From NCBI GenBank assembly GCA_036384495.1, contig DASVMD010000047.1, forward strand, positions 1 to 7,329: a stretch of 7,329 nt of DNA. The letters are read 5' to 3'. Positions within the stretch are counted from its first letter, which is position 1. Each line of letters begins with the position of its first letter. Both the position numbers and the translations under genes were made by a program. This DNA is from JAQGHB01 sp036384495. Lineage in GTDB: Bacteria > Patescibacteriota > Saccharimonadia > Saccharimonadales > UBA4665. Below the pieces are notes generated by a model. It saw only the letters and a list, made by a program, of their open reading frames with translations, was not told where the DNA came from and searched no databases. This document shows, piece after piece, positions 1 to 4,937 of the stretch.

Positions 1-1181
1 ATTATGGCGTGTTCGATGCCTTTTTTGCTGGCCGTTTTAAACTGATCGCCAATTTTGCGACCACTGATGTCCACGGCTACATTGAGGCCCACGGCACGCA
101 ACCGCCGGATGACCGGCTGAGCGGCAACATCACCCACCAAAACCGCATACAGATCAGTTTCCGATGGGAGTTTAGGCAGCAGATCATGGAGTTCCAAAAA
201 ATTAGCTAGCGTGACATCGCCCCAGCCAAAACCAACAGTCGGCACCGGTTGGACGCCGAACAGGCCCACCAAGCCATCGTAACGGCCGCCGCCGAGCATG
301 GCGCGGTTGTTGTCGGGGTGTTTGTCGAAGACCTCAAAAACAATGTCGGTGTAGTAATCAAAGCCTCGCATCAGGGCTATGTCGAAGACGGCATTTTTGA
401 TGCTGGCAGCGCTGAGCTGCTCGAGCATTTGCTTAAGCTCGGTTACCGACTCGTGGGCTGTAAGCTCTTCTGGCAAGTCTTTAATACTTTTGCCATCCAG
501 GAGCGCCAACAATTTTTCGACCGTGCCGGATTCGTGCTTTCCAGGCGCCAATGCGGCGTCCAGTTTGGCAATAAAATCGCTGCGCTCCATCTTGTTCATG
601 CGATCGATCAGCTTGCTGGCATCGTGGCTTTCTTTGTCGGTCAGACCAAGATAATCCTTGAGTGCGTAGTCCACCAGCTTACGGCTATTGAGGCGAATTT
701 CGTACATATCGTGCGTAGCACCAAACGATTTAAACATGGCATCCACCAGCGTAATAATTTCGTATTCCGCTTGAGTGCCGGCCACGCCAAAAATATCCAC
801 GTTCAGCTGCCAGTGCTCGCGGAGGCGCCCACGCTGCGGACGCTCGTAGCGCCACAAATTCGGAATACTGTACCAGCGTAGCGGATAGGCCAGCTCCTGG
901 CGCTTGGCGGCCACCATGCGGCTCACCGTAGGCGTCATTTCCGGCCGGATAACCACCTTACGACCACCGCGATCTTCAAAAACATAGGTTTGCTCGTTGA
1001 CAATTTCTTCGCCGGATTTAGCCAAATAAATGTCGAGTGGCTCCAAAATCGGCGCGTCGTATTCTTCGTAGCCAAAACTCTCAGCGACGCCGCGAAGCTT
1101 GCCGAACATGTATTTTTGCAGACGCTTGTCCTCGGGGTAAAAATCCCGCGCGCCTTTATATGGTTGTGTCGAAAGTGCCAT
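1..1181 (-). CDS. hisS: Histidyl-tRNA synthetase, C-terminal end cut off by the window
   Basis: Class II aminoacyl-tRNA synthetase that charges tRNA-His with histidine in the cytoplasm. I translated 393 codons from the ATG at 1181 with no stop before the window edge. Family members are about 420 residues, so a few dozen residues are missing. Visible motifs are the N-terminal GARDFYPED-type segment (residues 10-18), motif 2 with RPEMTP (79-84), RYERPQRGR (111-119) and REHWQLNVDIFG (121-132), and the two histidine-specific signatures LMRGFDYYT (270-278) and GGGRYDGL (297-304). The start of the anticodon-binding domain follows from about 342. Where many bacterial enzymes read FHQ in motif 2, this one reads HWQ (123-125), a variant I associate with archaeal-like and CPR enzymes. 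The start is chosen because it precedes the conserved N-terminus and has a TATAAT box 8 bases upstream. It has no Shine-Dalgarno site, so it is probably leaderless. Confidence 0.97.
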   Translation of the reverse strand, partial: MALSTQPYKGARDFYPEDKRLQKYMFGKLRGVAESFGYEEYDAPILEPLDIYLAKSGEEIVNEQTYVFEDRGGRKVVIRPEMTPTVSRMVAAKRQELAYPLRWYSIPNLWRYERPQRGRLREHWQLNVDIFGVAGTQAEYEIITLVDAMFKSFGATHDMYEIRLNSRKLVDYALKDYLGLTDKESHDASKLIDRMNKMERSDFIAKLDAALAPGKHESGTVEKLLALLDGKSIKDLPEELTAHESVTELKQMLEQLSAASIKNAVFDIALMRGFDYYTDIVFEVFDKHPDNNRAMLGGGRYDGLVGLFGVQPVPTVGFGWGDVTLANFLELHDLLPKLPSETDLYAVLVGDVAAQPVIRRLRAVGLNVAVDISGRKIGDQFKTASKKGIEHAI

Positions 1182-1189
1182 TTGGTTTT

Positions 1190-1217
1190 ATTATACCTGT
1201 TAGCCTTGCGGCGTCAT
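1190..1217 (-). promoter_or_regulatory. Promoter of hisS, predicted leaderless
   Basis: A consensus -10 box TATAAT lies at 1190-1195, ending 8 bases before the hisS ATG. A -35-like ATGACG (four of six matches to TTGACA) lies at 1212-1217 with a 16-base spacer. A start site about 7 bases after the -10 would fall at or next to the ATG, giving no room for a Shine-Dalgarno site. The -35 sits in one arm of the inverted repeat at 1208-1232. Confidence 0.7.
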
Positions 1218-1232
1218 AGCCTCCTACGCCGC
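1208..1232. repeat. Inverted repeat at the junction of the heptad protein gene and hisS
   Basis: The arms GCGGCGT (1208-1214) and ACGCCGC (1226-1232) are perfect reverse complements of 7 bp, separated by 11 bases. The element covers the TAG stop codon of the upstream gene (1224-1226) and the -35 region of hisS. No run of T follows on the minus strand, so it is not a canonical intrinsic terminator. It could be a weak transcript-end hairpin or a protein-binding site. Chance is not excluded for 7 bp. Confidence 0.4.
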
Positions 1233-1502
1233 TTTTCGCTGCAGCGTACGGATATCGACTGTATGGTGATCGACTTTATCGGCTATTTCATCCATTTTAT
1301 ACTCTAAGCGATCAAAGCGCTTATCCATACGGTCGAGACGAGCATCAATCTGTTCGAAGCGCCTGTCAATCTGGTCAAAACGCTTGTCTACTTCTTTAAA
1401 ACGTAGCGAAATAAGCTGTAAAGCCTCGTTAAGCAGCTCGCCAACCACACGACCCACGATTTCTTCGACGTCTTTTTTAGTGGCAAATTGACTCATATTC
1501 AT
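1224..1502 (-). CDS. Small heptad-repeat coiled-coil protein (92 aa)
   Basis: Function is unknown. The protein has a short N-terminal segment (MNMSQFATKKDVEEIVGRVV) followed from about residue 34 by five consecutive seven-residue units beginning RF, RF, RF, RL and RF, each with an acidic residue and a hydrophobic position, as in RFDQIDR and RFEQIDA. Two degenerate units follow. This predicts a long amphipathic, strongly charged helix that would form a dimeric or oligomeric coiled coil. There is no signal peptide or membrane segment. The reading frame is open further back to a TTG at 1547, but I chose the ATG at 1502 because a TATACT box ends exactly 6 bases before it; an in-frame ATG at 1496 is a second option. 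Similar short XRFDxID-repeat proteins are common in CPR genomes, sometimes annotated only as hypothetical. The gene ends 42 bases before hisS but hisS has its own promoter. Confidence 0.8.
   Translation of the reverse strand: MNMSQFATKKDVEEIVGRVVGELLNEALQLISLRFKEVDKRFDQIDRRFEQIDARLDRMDKRFDRLEYKMDEIADKVDHHTVDIRTLQRKAA
1299..1403 (-). repeat. Degenerate 21-bp tandem repeat encoding heptads
   Basis: Inside the heptad protein gene, five 21-bp units encode residues 34-68. The best preserved pair shares TCAATCTG on the plus strand (starting near 1348 and 1369) followed by a CGAAGCG or CAAAACG-type core. The unit length matches one coiled-coil heptad, so copy number could change by slippage or recombination without breaking the frame. 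Confidence 0.7.
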
Positions 1503-1508
1503 AGTTTC

Positions 1509-1538
1509 AGTATACCCCGTTTCATGCACCCATATAAA
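1509..1538 (-). promoter_or_regulatory. Promoter of the heptad protein gene, predicted leaderless
   Basis: The -10 box TATACT is at 1509-1514 and ends 6 bases before the ATG at 1502. A TTTATA at 1533-1538 is a four-of-six match to the -35 consensus with an 18-base spacer. The position of the -10 argues against the longer TTG-initiated frame, since that frame starts upstream of the promoter core. Confidence 0.65.
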
Positions 1539-1584
1539 GCGTAGCAAACAGATCTTAAATCCACATTAACTTCTGTAGTAATAA

Positions 1585-1851
1585 TTATTTGGGGAGATTG
1601 GCTGACTGATCTTGAGGCAGTAAACAGCGTACGGACAATGCACCGTTTTCAGCAACAAAAGCTGTGCCGAATATGCCGTCCTTATACTCAGAACACGGCT
1701 CAGCAGCCTGAACGTGCTCAGCCGCTACTGACTGTGCCGACAACACGGGCATTCTTGCGAACGAAACGGCCGCATAACCCAAAACCGGTACCATACAGAT
1801 AACACCATTGCGCAAGCTCTTCCATTCAAAATCGCCGTGAATTTCAGACAT
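1585..1851 (-). CDS. Small membrane-anchored or secreted protein of unknown function (88 aa)
   Basis: I do not recognise a family. Residues 1-15 are polar with basic residues (K11, R14). They are followed by an apolar stretch of about 17 residues (GVICMVPVLGYAAVSFA, 16-32), then an Ala/Ser-rich segment (LSAQSVAAE) that could hold a signal peptidase cleavage site. The predicted exported part carries two cysteines (C53 and C76) that could form a disulfide; C19 lies in the hydrophobic segment. The ATG at 1851 is supported by a well-formed promoter whose -10 ends 8 bases upstream. The gene begins 26 bases after the hydrolase stop codon but seems to have its own promoter. That promoter, the open frame and the signal-like N-terminus make a real gene likely, though protein-level evidence is thin. 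Confidence 0.6.
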   Translation of the reverse strand: MSEIHGDFEWKSLRNGVICMVPVLGYAAVSFARMPVLSAQSVAAEHVQAAEPCSEYKDGIFGTAFVAENGALSVRCLLPQDQSANLPK

Positions 1852-1859
1852 TTGAGCTT

Positions 1860-1888
1860 AGCATATGCCCGTTGCTGCTATTTTTCAA
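1860..1888 (-). promoter_or_regulatory. Promoter of the 88-aa protein, predicted leaderless
   Basis: A -35 box TTGAAA (five of six) lies at 1883-1888 and a -10 box TATGCT (four of six) at 1860-1865, with a 17-base spacer. The -10 ends 8 bases before the ATG at 1851. The -35 overlaps the last codons of the upstream hydrolase gene, whose TAG is at 1878-1880. Confidence 0.65.
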
Positions 1889-2477
1889 GCCTAACTTGCT
1901 TCTTGAGGAAACGAACGATGCTTGGCGCACCAAAAATGATCTGAAAGGCAATATTTAGCCCATGATTGACCGTTGGCGCTTGCTGGTTGTGGGCGCCATC
2001 AATGCGGCTATCGGCGGGATCGACGATATTATCGGCCCTACCGTAGCGACACAGAATATGCGCACGGTCCTGAGCATTCAGCTTTTTCAAAGCTGTTTGA
2101 CACTCTTTGGCCGAAGTTAAGAAAGCCGGGTCTTCCTGCCGATAGTGTTGGCCAATGGTTTCCGGCCGTTGAATTTTGCCTGATATGCACGCCACACCAC
2201 TGATTTTGTCTTTACGCGCGGCGTAGGCATTAAGCGCTGCACTTGCCCCCGCACTAACACCTACCAGCGCCACTGGGTAATCCGCCTCATGCAACTCATC
2301 AACTCGCTGCAAAATCTTCTGAAACTTCGTGTCCCACGGCTCTTTGACAATCCAGTTCATCTGGATAATCTCTACATTAACACCGTACAAGCGCCATAGT
2401 CTGAGCGCCATTTGTTGGCCGGCAATCTTATGATCGCCAATACCCGGGATGTAAATGATATGTAATCGATGCTTCAC
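1878..2477 (-). CDS. Small alpha/beta hydrolase (199 aa)
   Basis: Predicted serine hydrolase of the alpha/beta fold; substrate unknown. The first strand and oxyanion region read HIIYIPGIGDHK (residues 6-17). The nucleophile elbow is GVSAG at 73-77, making S75 the likely nucleophile. Acid candidates are D149 or D153 in the RADNIVDP segment, and H172 in NHGLNIAF is the likely catalytic histidine. The order Ser-Asp-His and the length suit a compact esterase- or thioesterase-like member. There is no signal peptide, so it is probably cytoplasmic. The start is a GTG at 2477, chosen because the conserved first strand follows at once and a TATTAT box ends 6 bases upstream. The YIPGIGD opening with a following LRLWRLYGV segment resembles proteins I associate with Saccharibacteria, a recollection I cannot test here. 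Confidence 0.88.
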   Translation of the reverse strand: MKHRLHIIYIPGIGDHKIAGQQMALRLWRLYGVNVEIIQMNWIVKEPWDTKFQKILQRVDELHEADYPVALVGVSAGASAALNAYAARKDKISGVACISGKIQRPETIGQHYRQEDPAFLTSAKECQTALKKLNAQDRAHILCRYGRADNIVDPADSRIDGAHNQQAPTVNHGLNIAFQIIFGAPSIVRFLKKQVRLEK

Positions 2478-2483
2478 GTTCTA

Positions 2484-2489
2484 ATAATA
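2484..2489 (-). promoter_or_regulatory. -10 box of the hydrolase gene, predicted leaderless
   Basis: TATTAT ends exactly 6 bases before the GTG start codon at 2477, the same geometry as at recG, the heptad gene and the 78-aa gene. The -35 region at 17-base spacing (TTTCTA, 2507-2512) is poor. A second, better-matched promoter lies just upstream, so this gene may have tandem promoters. Confidence 0.5.
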
Positions 2490-2512
2490 CTCTTCATCTT
2501 ACTTCTTAGAAA

Positions 2513-2541
2513 TAAATATGCAAACAGAGGTAGGCTGTCAA
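2513..2541 (-). promoter_or_regulatory. Upstream promoter candidate of the hydrolase gene
   Basis: A perfect -35 TTGACA (2536-2541) and a TATTTA -10 (2513-2518, four of six) are separated by exactly 17 bases. Transcription would begin near 2506 and give a leader of roughly 28 bases. The -35 straddles the inner edge of one arm of the inverted repeat at 2528-2562, and the spacer contains most of that arm, so a protein bound there or a terminating transcript could interfere with this promoter. Confidence 0.5.
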
Positions 2542-2562
2542 GTGCCCAGAAACAGCCTACCT
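2528..2562. repeat. Perfect 11-bp inverted repeat after the CHC2 gene
   Basis: The arms AGGTAGGCTGT (2528-2538) and ACAGCCTACCT (2552-2562) are exact reverse complements around a 13-base loop. The right arm and loop lie within the last codons of the CHC2 gene, and the left arm begins at the last base of its TGA stop (2538-2540). On the minus strand the hairpin is followed by CTGTTTGC, not a proper T-run, so rho-independent termination would be inefficient. It overlaps the -35 box of the hydrolase promoter. It may act as an RNA stabiliser or weak terminator, or as a dyad operator. Confidence 0.65.
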
Positions 2563-2924
2563 TGCTGAGGGTGAATCGTTGTTGCCAAAATCGCTCCCGC
2601 GATTGCACGACTTGCTCTTGGGGTTTTATGCTCATCTTTTATGTCGCCCAAGGGGCCGGCATATAAGCTTTCCACAAAGTCGGCTTTATTGCCGCGCTGA
2701 CCACAGCCATAGCACTTGTAATGATCAGGCTCTCGTAAAGCTAGAGAAGGTGTGCGTTCCTCGTGGAAGACACATCGCATATACACCGTTCCACTGCTGC
2801 GAATCCGATATTCGTCGACTGGAGTTTGGTGCCACGACACTAGGCCTGATTGACCGAGATAATTAAGGAGCGAGGGCCACGAAACCGTTTCGAGTTCACG
2901 ACTTAGGCTTTGTTCTTGAGTCAT
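2538..2924 (-). CDS. Stand-alone DnaG-type CHC2 zinc-finger protein (128 aa), possibly a primase remnant
   Basis: Residues about 14-86 match the zinc-binding domain of bacterial and phage DnaG primases: C51-x2-H54, then the ERTPSL segment at 56-61, then C71-x2-C74 followed by QRGNKADFV. In DnaG this domain helps recognise single-stranded template. Here the protein ends about 42 residues later, without the TOPRIM catalytic domain, helicase-binding domain or any other catalytic motif, so it cannot prime alone. The frame is open back into the tRNA gene to 2978, but that part is tRNA sequence; I place the start at the ATG at 2924, 12 bases after the tRNA CCA. Unlike its neighbours, it has neither a -10 box 6-8 bases upstream nor a Shine-Dalgarno site, so it would depend on tRNA read-through. 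It could be a regulatory zinc protein, or the decayed end of an element integrated at the tRNA gene. Confidence 0.7.
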   Translation of the reverse strand: MTQEQSLSRELETVSWPSLLNYLGQSGLVSWHQTPVDEYRIRSSGTVYMRCVFHEERTPSLALREPDHYKCYGCGQRGNKADFVESLYAGPLGDIKDEHKTPRASRAIAGAILATTIHPQQGRLFLGT

Positions 2925-2936
2925 AGTAGAGCTTGT

Positions 2937-3021
2937 TGGTGCGGATGAGAGGACTTGAACCTCCACGCCTTGCGGCACTGGCTCCTAAAACCAGCGTGTC
3001 TACCAATTCCACCACATCCGC
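2937..3021 (-). tRNA. tRNA-Leu (UAG anticodon), CCA encoded
   Basis: The 85-base gene folds as a class II tRNA. The acceptor stem GCGGATG (3021-3015) pairs with CATCCGC (2947-2941), followed by discriminator A and an encoded CCA (2939-2937). The D-arm region carries TTGGTAGACA. The anticodon stem CTGGT/GCCAG, with a terminal T-G pair, encloses the loop TTTAGGA with anticodon TAG, reading CUA leucine codons. A long variable arm (GCCGCAAGGC) and the T-loop GTTCAAGTCC complete it. Long variable arm plus A73 fit leucine identity. Confidence 0.97.
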
Positions 3022-3032
3022 GCAACTAAGCT

Positions 3033-3038
3033 ATTTTA
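3033..3038 (-). promoter_or_regulatory. -10 box of the tRNA-Leu gene
   Basis: TAAAAT (five of six matches to TATAAT) ends 11 bases before the mature 5' end of the tRNA, giving a predicted 5' leader of about 5 bases for RNase P to remove. I do not see a good -35 at 16-18 bases upstream. The same transcript may continue into the CHC2 gene. Confidence 0.5.
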
Positions 3039-3050
3039 CCCTGTTGGGGC

Positions 3051-3070
3051 GCAAAATTCTACTATTTTGC
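3051..3070. repeat. Inverted repeat at the end of the kinase-like gene
   Basis: GCAAAAT (3051-3057) and ATTTTGC (3064-3070) form a perfect 7-bp stem with a 6-base loop, spanning the TAG stop codon of the kinase-like gene (3062-3064). The stem is AT-rich and is followed on the minus strand by GCCCC instead of T residues, so termination is doubtful. Confidence 0.3.
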
Positions 3071-3586
3071 CTCTAAAAAGGTTCGGAGGCCGTTTTCGGC
3101 CAGTTGAAGGCGCTTCGCAAAACCCTGATCGTCAATCTGTAGTGACACATCGGCGGCGTAGCGCTCTATGAACATCTTATGTTGCCTAAGATAGGCGTCC
3201 AATTCTTCAATGGCTTTTTGGCGCTTGGTGCTACCATACAGCTCTAGCAGAAAATCACGTGACAATTCCATATCGATCAGGTACCAGTCGTAGCCGGCTT
3301 CGACTAGTTGCTGCTTAACAGTTTCCCAACGCCGATCCATGCTAGCGTCAAAAATGCACGATTTACCAGATGCCAGCAGAGCTTCCCAACGCTCATCATA
3401 GCGGCGCTCATACTCCCGCAACGGTTCCGGCAGTGTTATATCAGCCGCCCGCAAGTCTTCTTTAACTTCAAAGCGAATATTGTCAGTGCTGAATATGGGC
3501 AGCGAAAACGCCACCGACAAGTGGTGCGCGACAATGCTTTTGGAGCTGCCGGGCACGCCGGCGTACGTTACAATGTACGGTTTCAT
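3062..3586 (-). CDS. P-loop kinase-like protein, AAA_33 / polynucleotide-kinase type (174 aa)
   Basis: Predicted small-molecule or nucleic-acid kinase; substrate unknown. A P-loop opens the protein: AGVPGSSKS at 9-17, with K16 and S17 as phosphate and Mg contacts. The glycine normally before the lysine is a serine (S15). FSTDNIR (32-38) matches the [ST]-x-D-x-[IL]-R motif of AAA_33, gluconate-kinase and zeta-toxin-like folds, with D35 a likely catalytic base. CIFDAS (77-82) with R85/R86 resembles the second strand and substrate-binding region. The C-terminal third is helical and charged. The ATG at 3586 is 2 bases after the rsmD stop codon, with AAAAGG 7 bases upstream, so it is probably translationally coupled to rsmD. 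I see no antitoxin-like partner next to it, which makes a zeta-type toxin less likely. Confidence 0.8.
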   Translation of the reverse strand: MKPYIVTYAGVPGSSKSIVAHHLSVAFSLPIFSTDNIRFEVKEDLRAADITLPEPLREYERRYDERWEALLASGKSCIFDASMDRRWETVKQQLVEAGYDWYLIDMELSRDFLLELYGSTKRQKAIEELDAYLRQHKMFIERYAADVSLQIDDQGFAKRLQLAENGLRTFLEAK

Positions 3587-3588
3587 GC

Positions 3589-4119
3589 TTAGGCCTTTTG
3601 GTAAAAAATTAATTGGGCGTCACCGTAGGTTTTTTGCTGGACAATCTGTAGACCCTCAAATTTGAGCGCTTCGGCCTTGCCGGGCCACGACAGAACGAGC
3701 GTGCCGTCATCGGCCAGATGCCGAGGTAGCACCTTGAGATCACGGTACGGAATATGATCGTACGGCGGATCCAAAAATACCAGATCAAACTGCTCGTTTT
3801 GGTGGCGCGTGGACCAGGCGTTGGCAAAGGCTCTTACGGCTTTAATGCGGTCCTTTAGATCAAGTTTGGCAATGTTGGCCTCGATTACGGCATGCGCGCC
3901 TTTGTCGACTTCGATAGCTGTGGCACTTTTAGCACCGCGGCTGATAGCCTCGATTGCCAGCGCGCCACTTCCCGAAAAAGCGTCCAAAACAGTCAAGCCT
4001 TTAATATCGCCGAGCACACCAAAAATGGCGCCGCGCATTTTATCGCTCATGGGATGCGTGCGGTGGCCATGCGGCGATTCAAAGTTTTGGCCGCCCAGCC
4101 AGCCGGAAATCACCCGCAT
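3589..4119 (-). CDS. rsmD: 16S rRNA (guanine(966)-N2)-methyltransferase
   Basis: SAM-dependent methyltransferase that makes m2G966 (E. coli numbering) in 16S rRNA during 30S assembly. The 176-residue length is close to E. coli RsmD. The N-terminus MRVISGWLGG is the family hallmark, followed by the RTHPMSDKMRGAIF region (20-33). The SAM-binding motif is LDAFSGSGALAIEA at 45-58, the acidic end of strand 2 is IEVD (69-72), and the catalytic motif is DPPY at 117-120, as expected for an N2-guanine enzyme. The ATG at 4119 shares its A with the TAA of the preceding gene and has a strong GGAGG site 7 bases upstream. Coupling to the upstream phospholipase-like gene and the downstream kinase gene indicates one operon. 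Confidence 0.95.
   Translation of the reverse strand: MRVISGWLGGQNFESPHGHRTHPMSDKMRGAIFGVLGDIKGLTVLDAFSGSGALAIEAISRGAKSATAIEVDKGAHAVIEANIAKLDLKDRIKAVRAFANAWSTRHQNEQFDLVFLDPPYDHIPYRDLKVLPRHLADDGTLVLSWPGKAEALKFEGLQIVQQKTYGDAQLIFYQKA
3594..3599 (-). promoter_or_regulatory. Ribosome binding site of the kinase-like gene
   Basis: AAAAGG on the minus strand lies 7 bases before the ATG at 3586, inside the last codons of rsmD. It is a moderate Shine-Dalgarno site that supports the chosen start. Confidence 0.5.
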
Positions 4120-4937
4120 TATGCAGCCTCCAAACGGCCCGCCTCACGCAGCGCGTCATACCAAACCAAAGCTACCGATTGCACGAGCACCGGTGCCAAT
4201 TGGCTGCGGACACGGCGAGCCAGCGAAATCGTCCAGCCCTTTTTATAAAAGTCGTCGTACAGCTCCAGTCGTGCCACATTTTGGGCGGTGCGCCGGAACC
4301 ATTCGCCTAATTTTTGGGTTTCAAAGTCGGCTAACAAAGCGGCGTTTACTGGTGCGCGGCGAAATTTGAGCGGTGCAATAAGTACGGCCACGCCCCATTC
4401 AAACGCCGTATGCGTCACAAACAGTCCCTTGGGACCCCACATTTTCCAGTTGTTGCTTAACTGCTCAGAGCGGGTGTCACCAGGCATAACCACCTTCTTG
4501 CCAACGGTTGTACGCTCCTCGATACTGCGGCCGCTGCTGAGTTCCACCAATTTCTCTTCGTACGGATAGTGATGCGCCGGTGTCAGACCGTCGACGATGG
4601 CGTGCGCCAGCCAGGCCGCCTCAAAAGCCGCTCGAACCATGTCTTTGGCTTTCAGCGCTTTTACCAGCTTTTTGTGATGATCCTCAATCAGATCAATTAG
4701 CTCAGTATCATCGGGGTCAAAGGGCTGAATATAGTGCCACGGCTCATCTTTGGCCGGGCTTTTTCGCTTAATAGCGTCCGGGCCGTTATCGCCTTCAAAA
4801 TGCAAAATGAGTTTAGCCGAAGGGAACAGTCCTTTTGGAGCTAATTGCTGCAGCTGGCGCCAAGCAACGCGGTCAATCTTTTGGTGTGCGCCCAAAAGCT
4901 TGCCCGAAATCGGCGTAAAAGTAGATCCAGCGTACAT
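4119..4937 (-). CDS. Zinc-dependent phospholipase C / S1-P1 nuclease-fold protein (272 aa), no signal peptide
   Basis: Assigned from metal-ligand spacing, not overall similarity. In Bacillus cereus phospholipase C the zinc ligands are W1, H14, D55, H69, H118, D122, H128, H142 and E146. Here H18 sits in AHQKIDRVA, like the SHLWIVNRA around H14. D54 and H68 keep the 14-residue spacing of D55/H69. H112-x3-D116-x5-H122 (HAIVDGLTPAHH) equals H118/D122/H128, and H176-x3-E180 (HTAFE) equals H142/E146. Eight of nine ligands thus have counterparts. The N-terminal Trp ligand is absent: the nearest Trp is W26, and no signal peptide is visible to create a new N-terminus. The fold is all-helical and the substrate could be a phospholipid, a nucleic acid or another phosphodiester. 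The ATG at 4937 overlaps the recG stop codon as TAATG, with no Shine-Dalgarno site, implying re-initiation after recG. Its last base overlaps the rsmD start. Confidence 0.8.
   Translation of the reverse strand: MYAGSTFTPISGKLLGAHQKIDRVAWRQLQQLAPKGLFPSAKLILHFEGDNGPDAIKRKSPAKDEPWHYIQPFDPDDTELIDLIEDHHKKLVKALKAKDMVRAAFEAAWLAHAIVDGLTPAHHYPYEEKLVELSSGRSIEERTTVGKKVVMPGDTRSEQLSNNWKMWGPKGLFVTHTAFEWGVAVLIAPLKFRRAPVNAALLADFETQKLGEWFRRTAQNVARLELYDDFYKKGWTISLARRVRSQLAPVLVQSVALVWYDALREAGRLEAA
4127..4131 (-). promoter_or_regulatory. Ribosome binding site of rsmD
   Basis: GGAGG on the minus strand lies 7 bases before the rsmD ATG, within the final codons of the upstream gene. It shows that this organism uses canonical Shine-Dalgarno initiation for internal operon genes, in contrast to the transcription-unit heads. 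Confidence 0.8.

Noticed and set aside
249..881. Long plus-strand open frame (210 codons) opposite hisS
   Set aside because: It lies entirely antisense to a clearly conserved hisS coding region, has no recognisable domain, and its length is explained by the codon structure of the opposite strand.
1196..1216. Five-codon leader peptide (MTPQG) before hisS with GGAGG just upstream, as possible attenuation control
   Set aside because: It contains no histidine codon, the spacing of GGAGG to the ATG is only 2 bases, and it lies upstream of the predicted hisS start site, so it would not be in the transcript.
1503..1547. Longer heptad protein starting at a TTG codon at 1547
   Set aside because: The TATACT box at 1509-1514 lies inside this extension and is placed exactly for the ATG at 1502, and the extension shows no coiled-coil character.
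2925..2978. N-terminal extension of the CHC2 protein starting inside tRNA-Leu
   Set aside because: The 18 extra codons are the translated tRNA variable arm, T arm and CCA end; the tRNA is certain, so the ATG at 2924 is the better start.
3051..3070. Intrinsic terminator after the recG-to-kinase operon
   Set aside because: The stem is AT-rich and followed by GCCCC instead of a run of T, so I kept it only as a weak inverted repeat.
3062..3586. Zeta-type toxin of a toxin-antitoxin pair
   Set aside because: The fold signature is compatible, but there is no small antitoxin gene beside it and the gene is coupled to rsmD, which suggests a housekeeping role.
3809..4369. Plus-strand open frame of 186 codons across rsmD and the phospholipase-like gene
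   Set aside because: It spans two real minus-strand genes and their junction, and its translation shows no family motifs.
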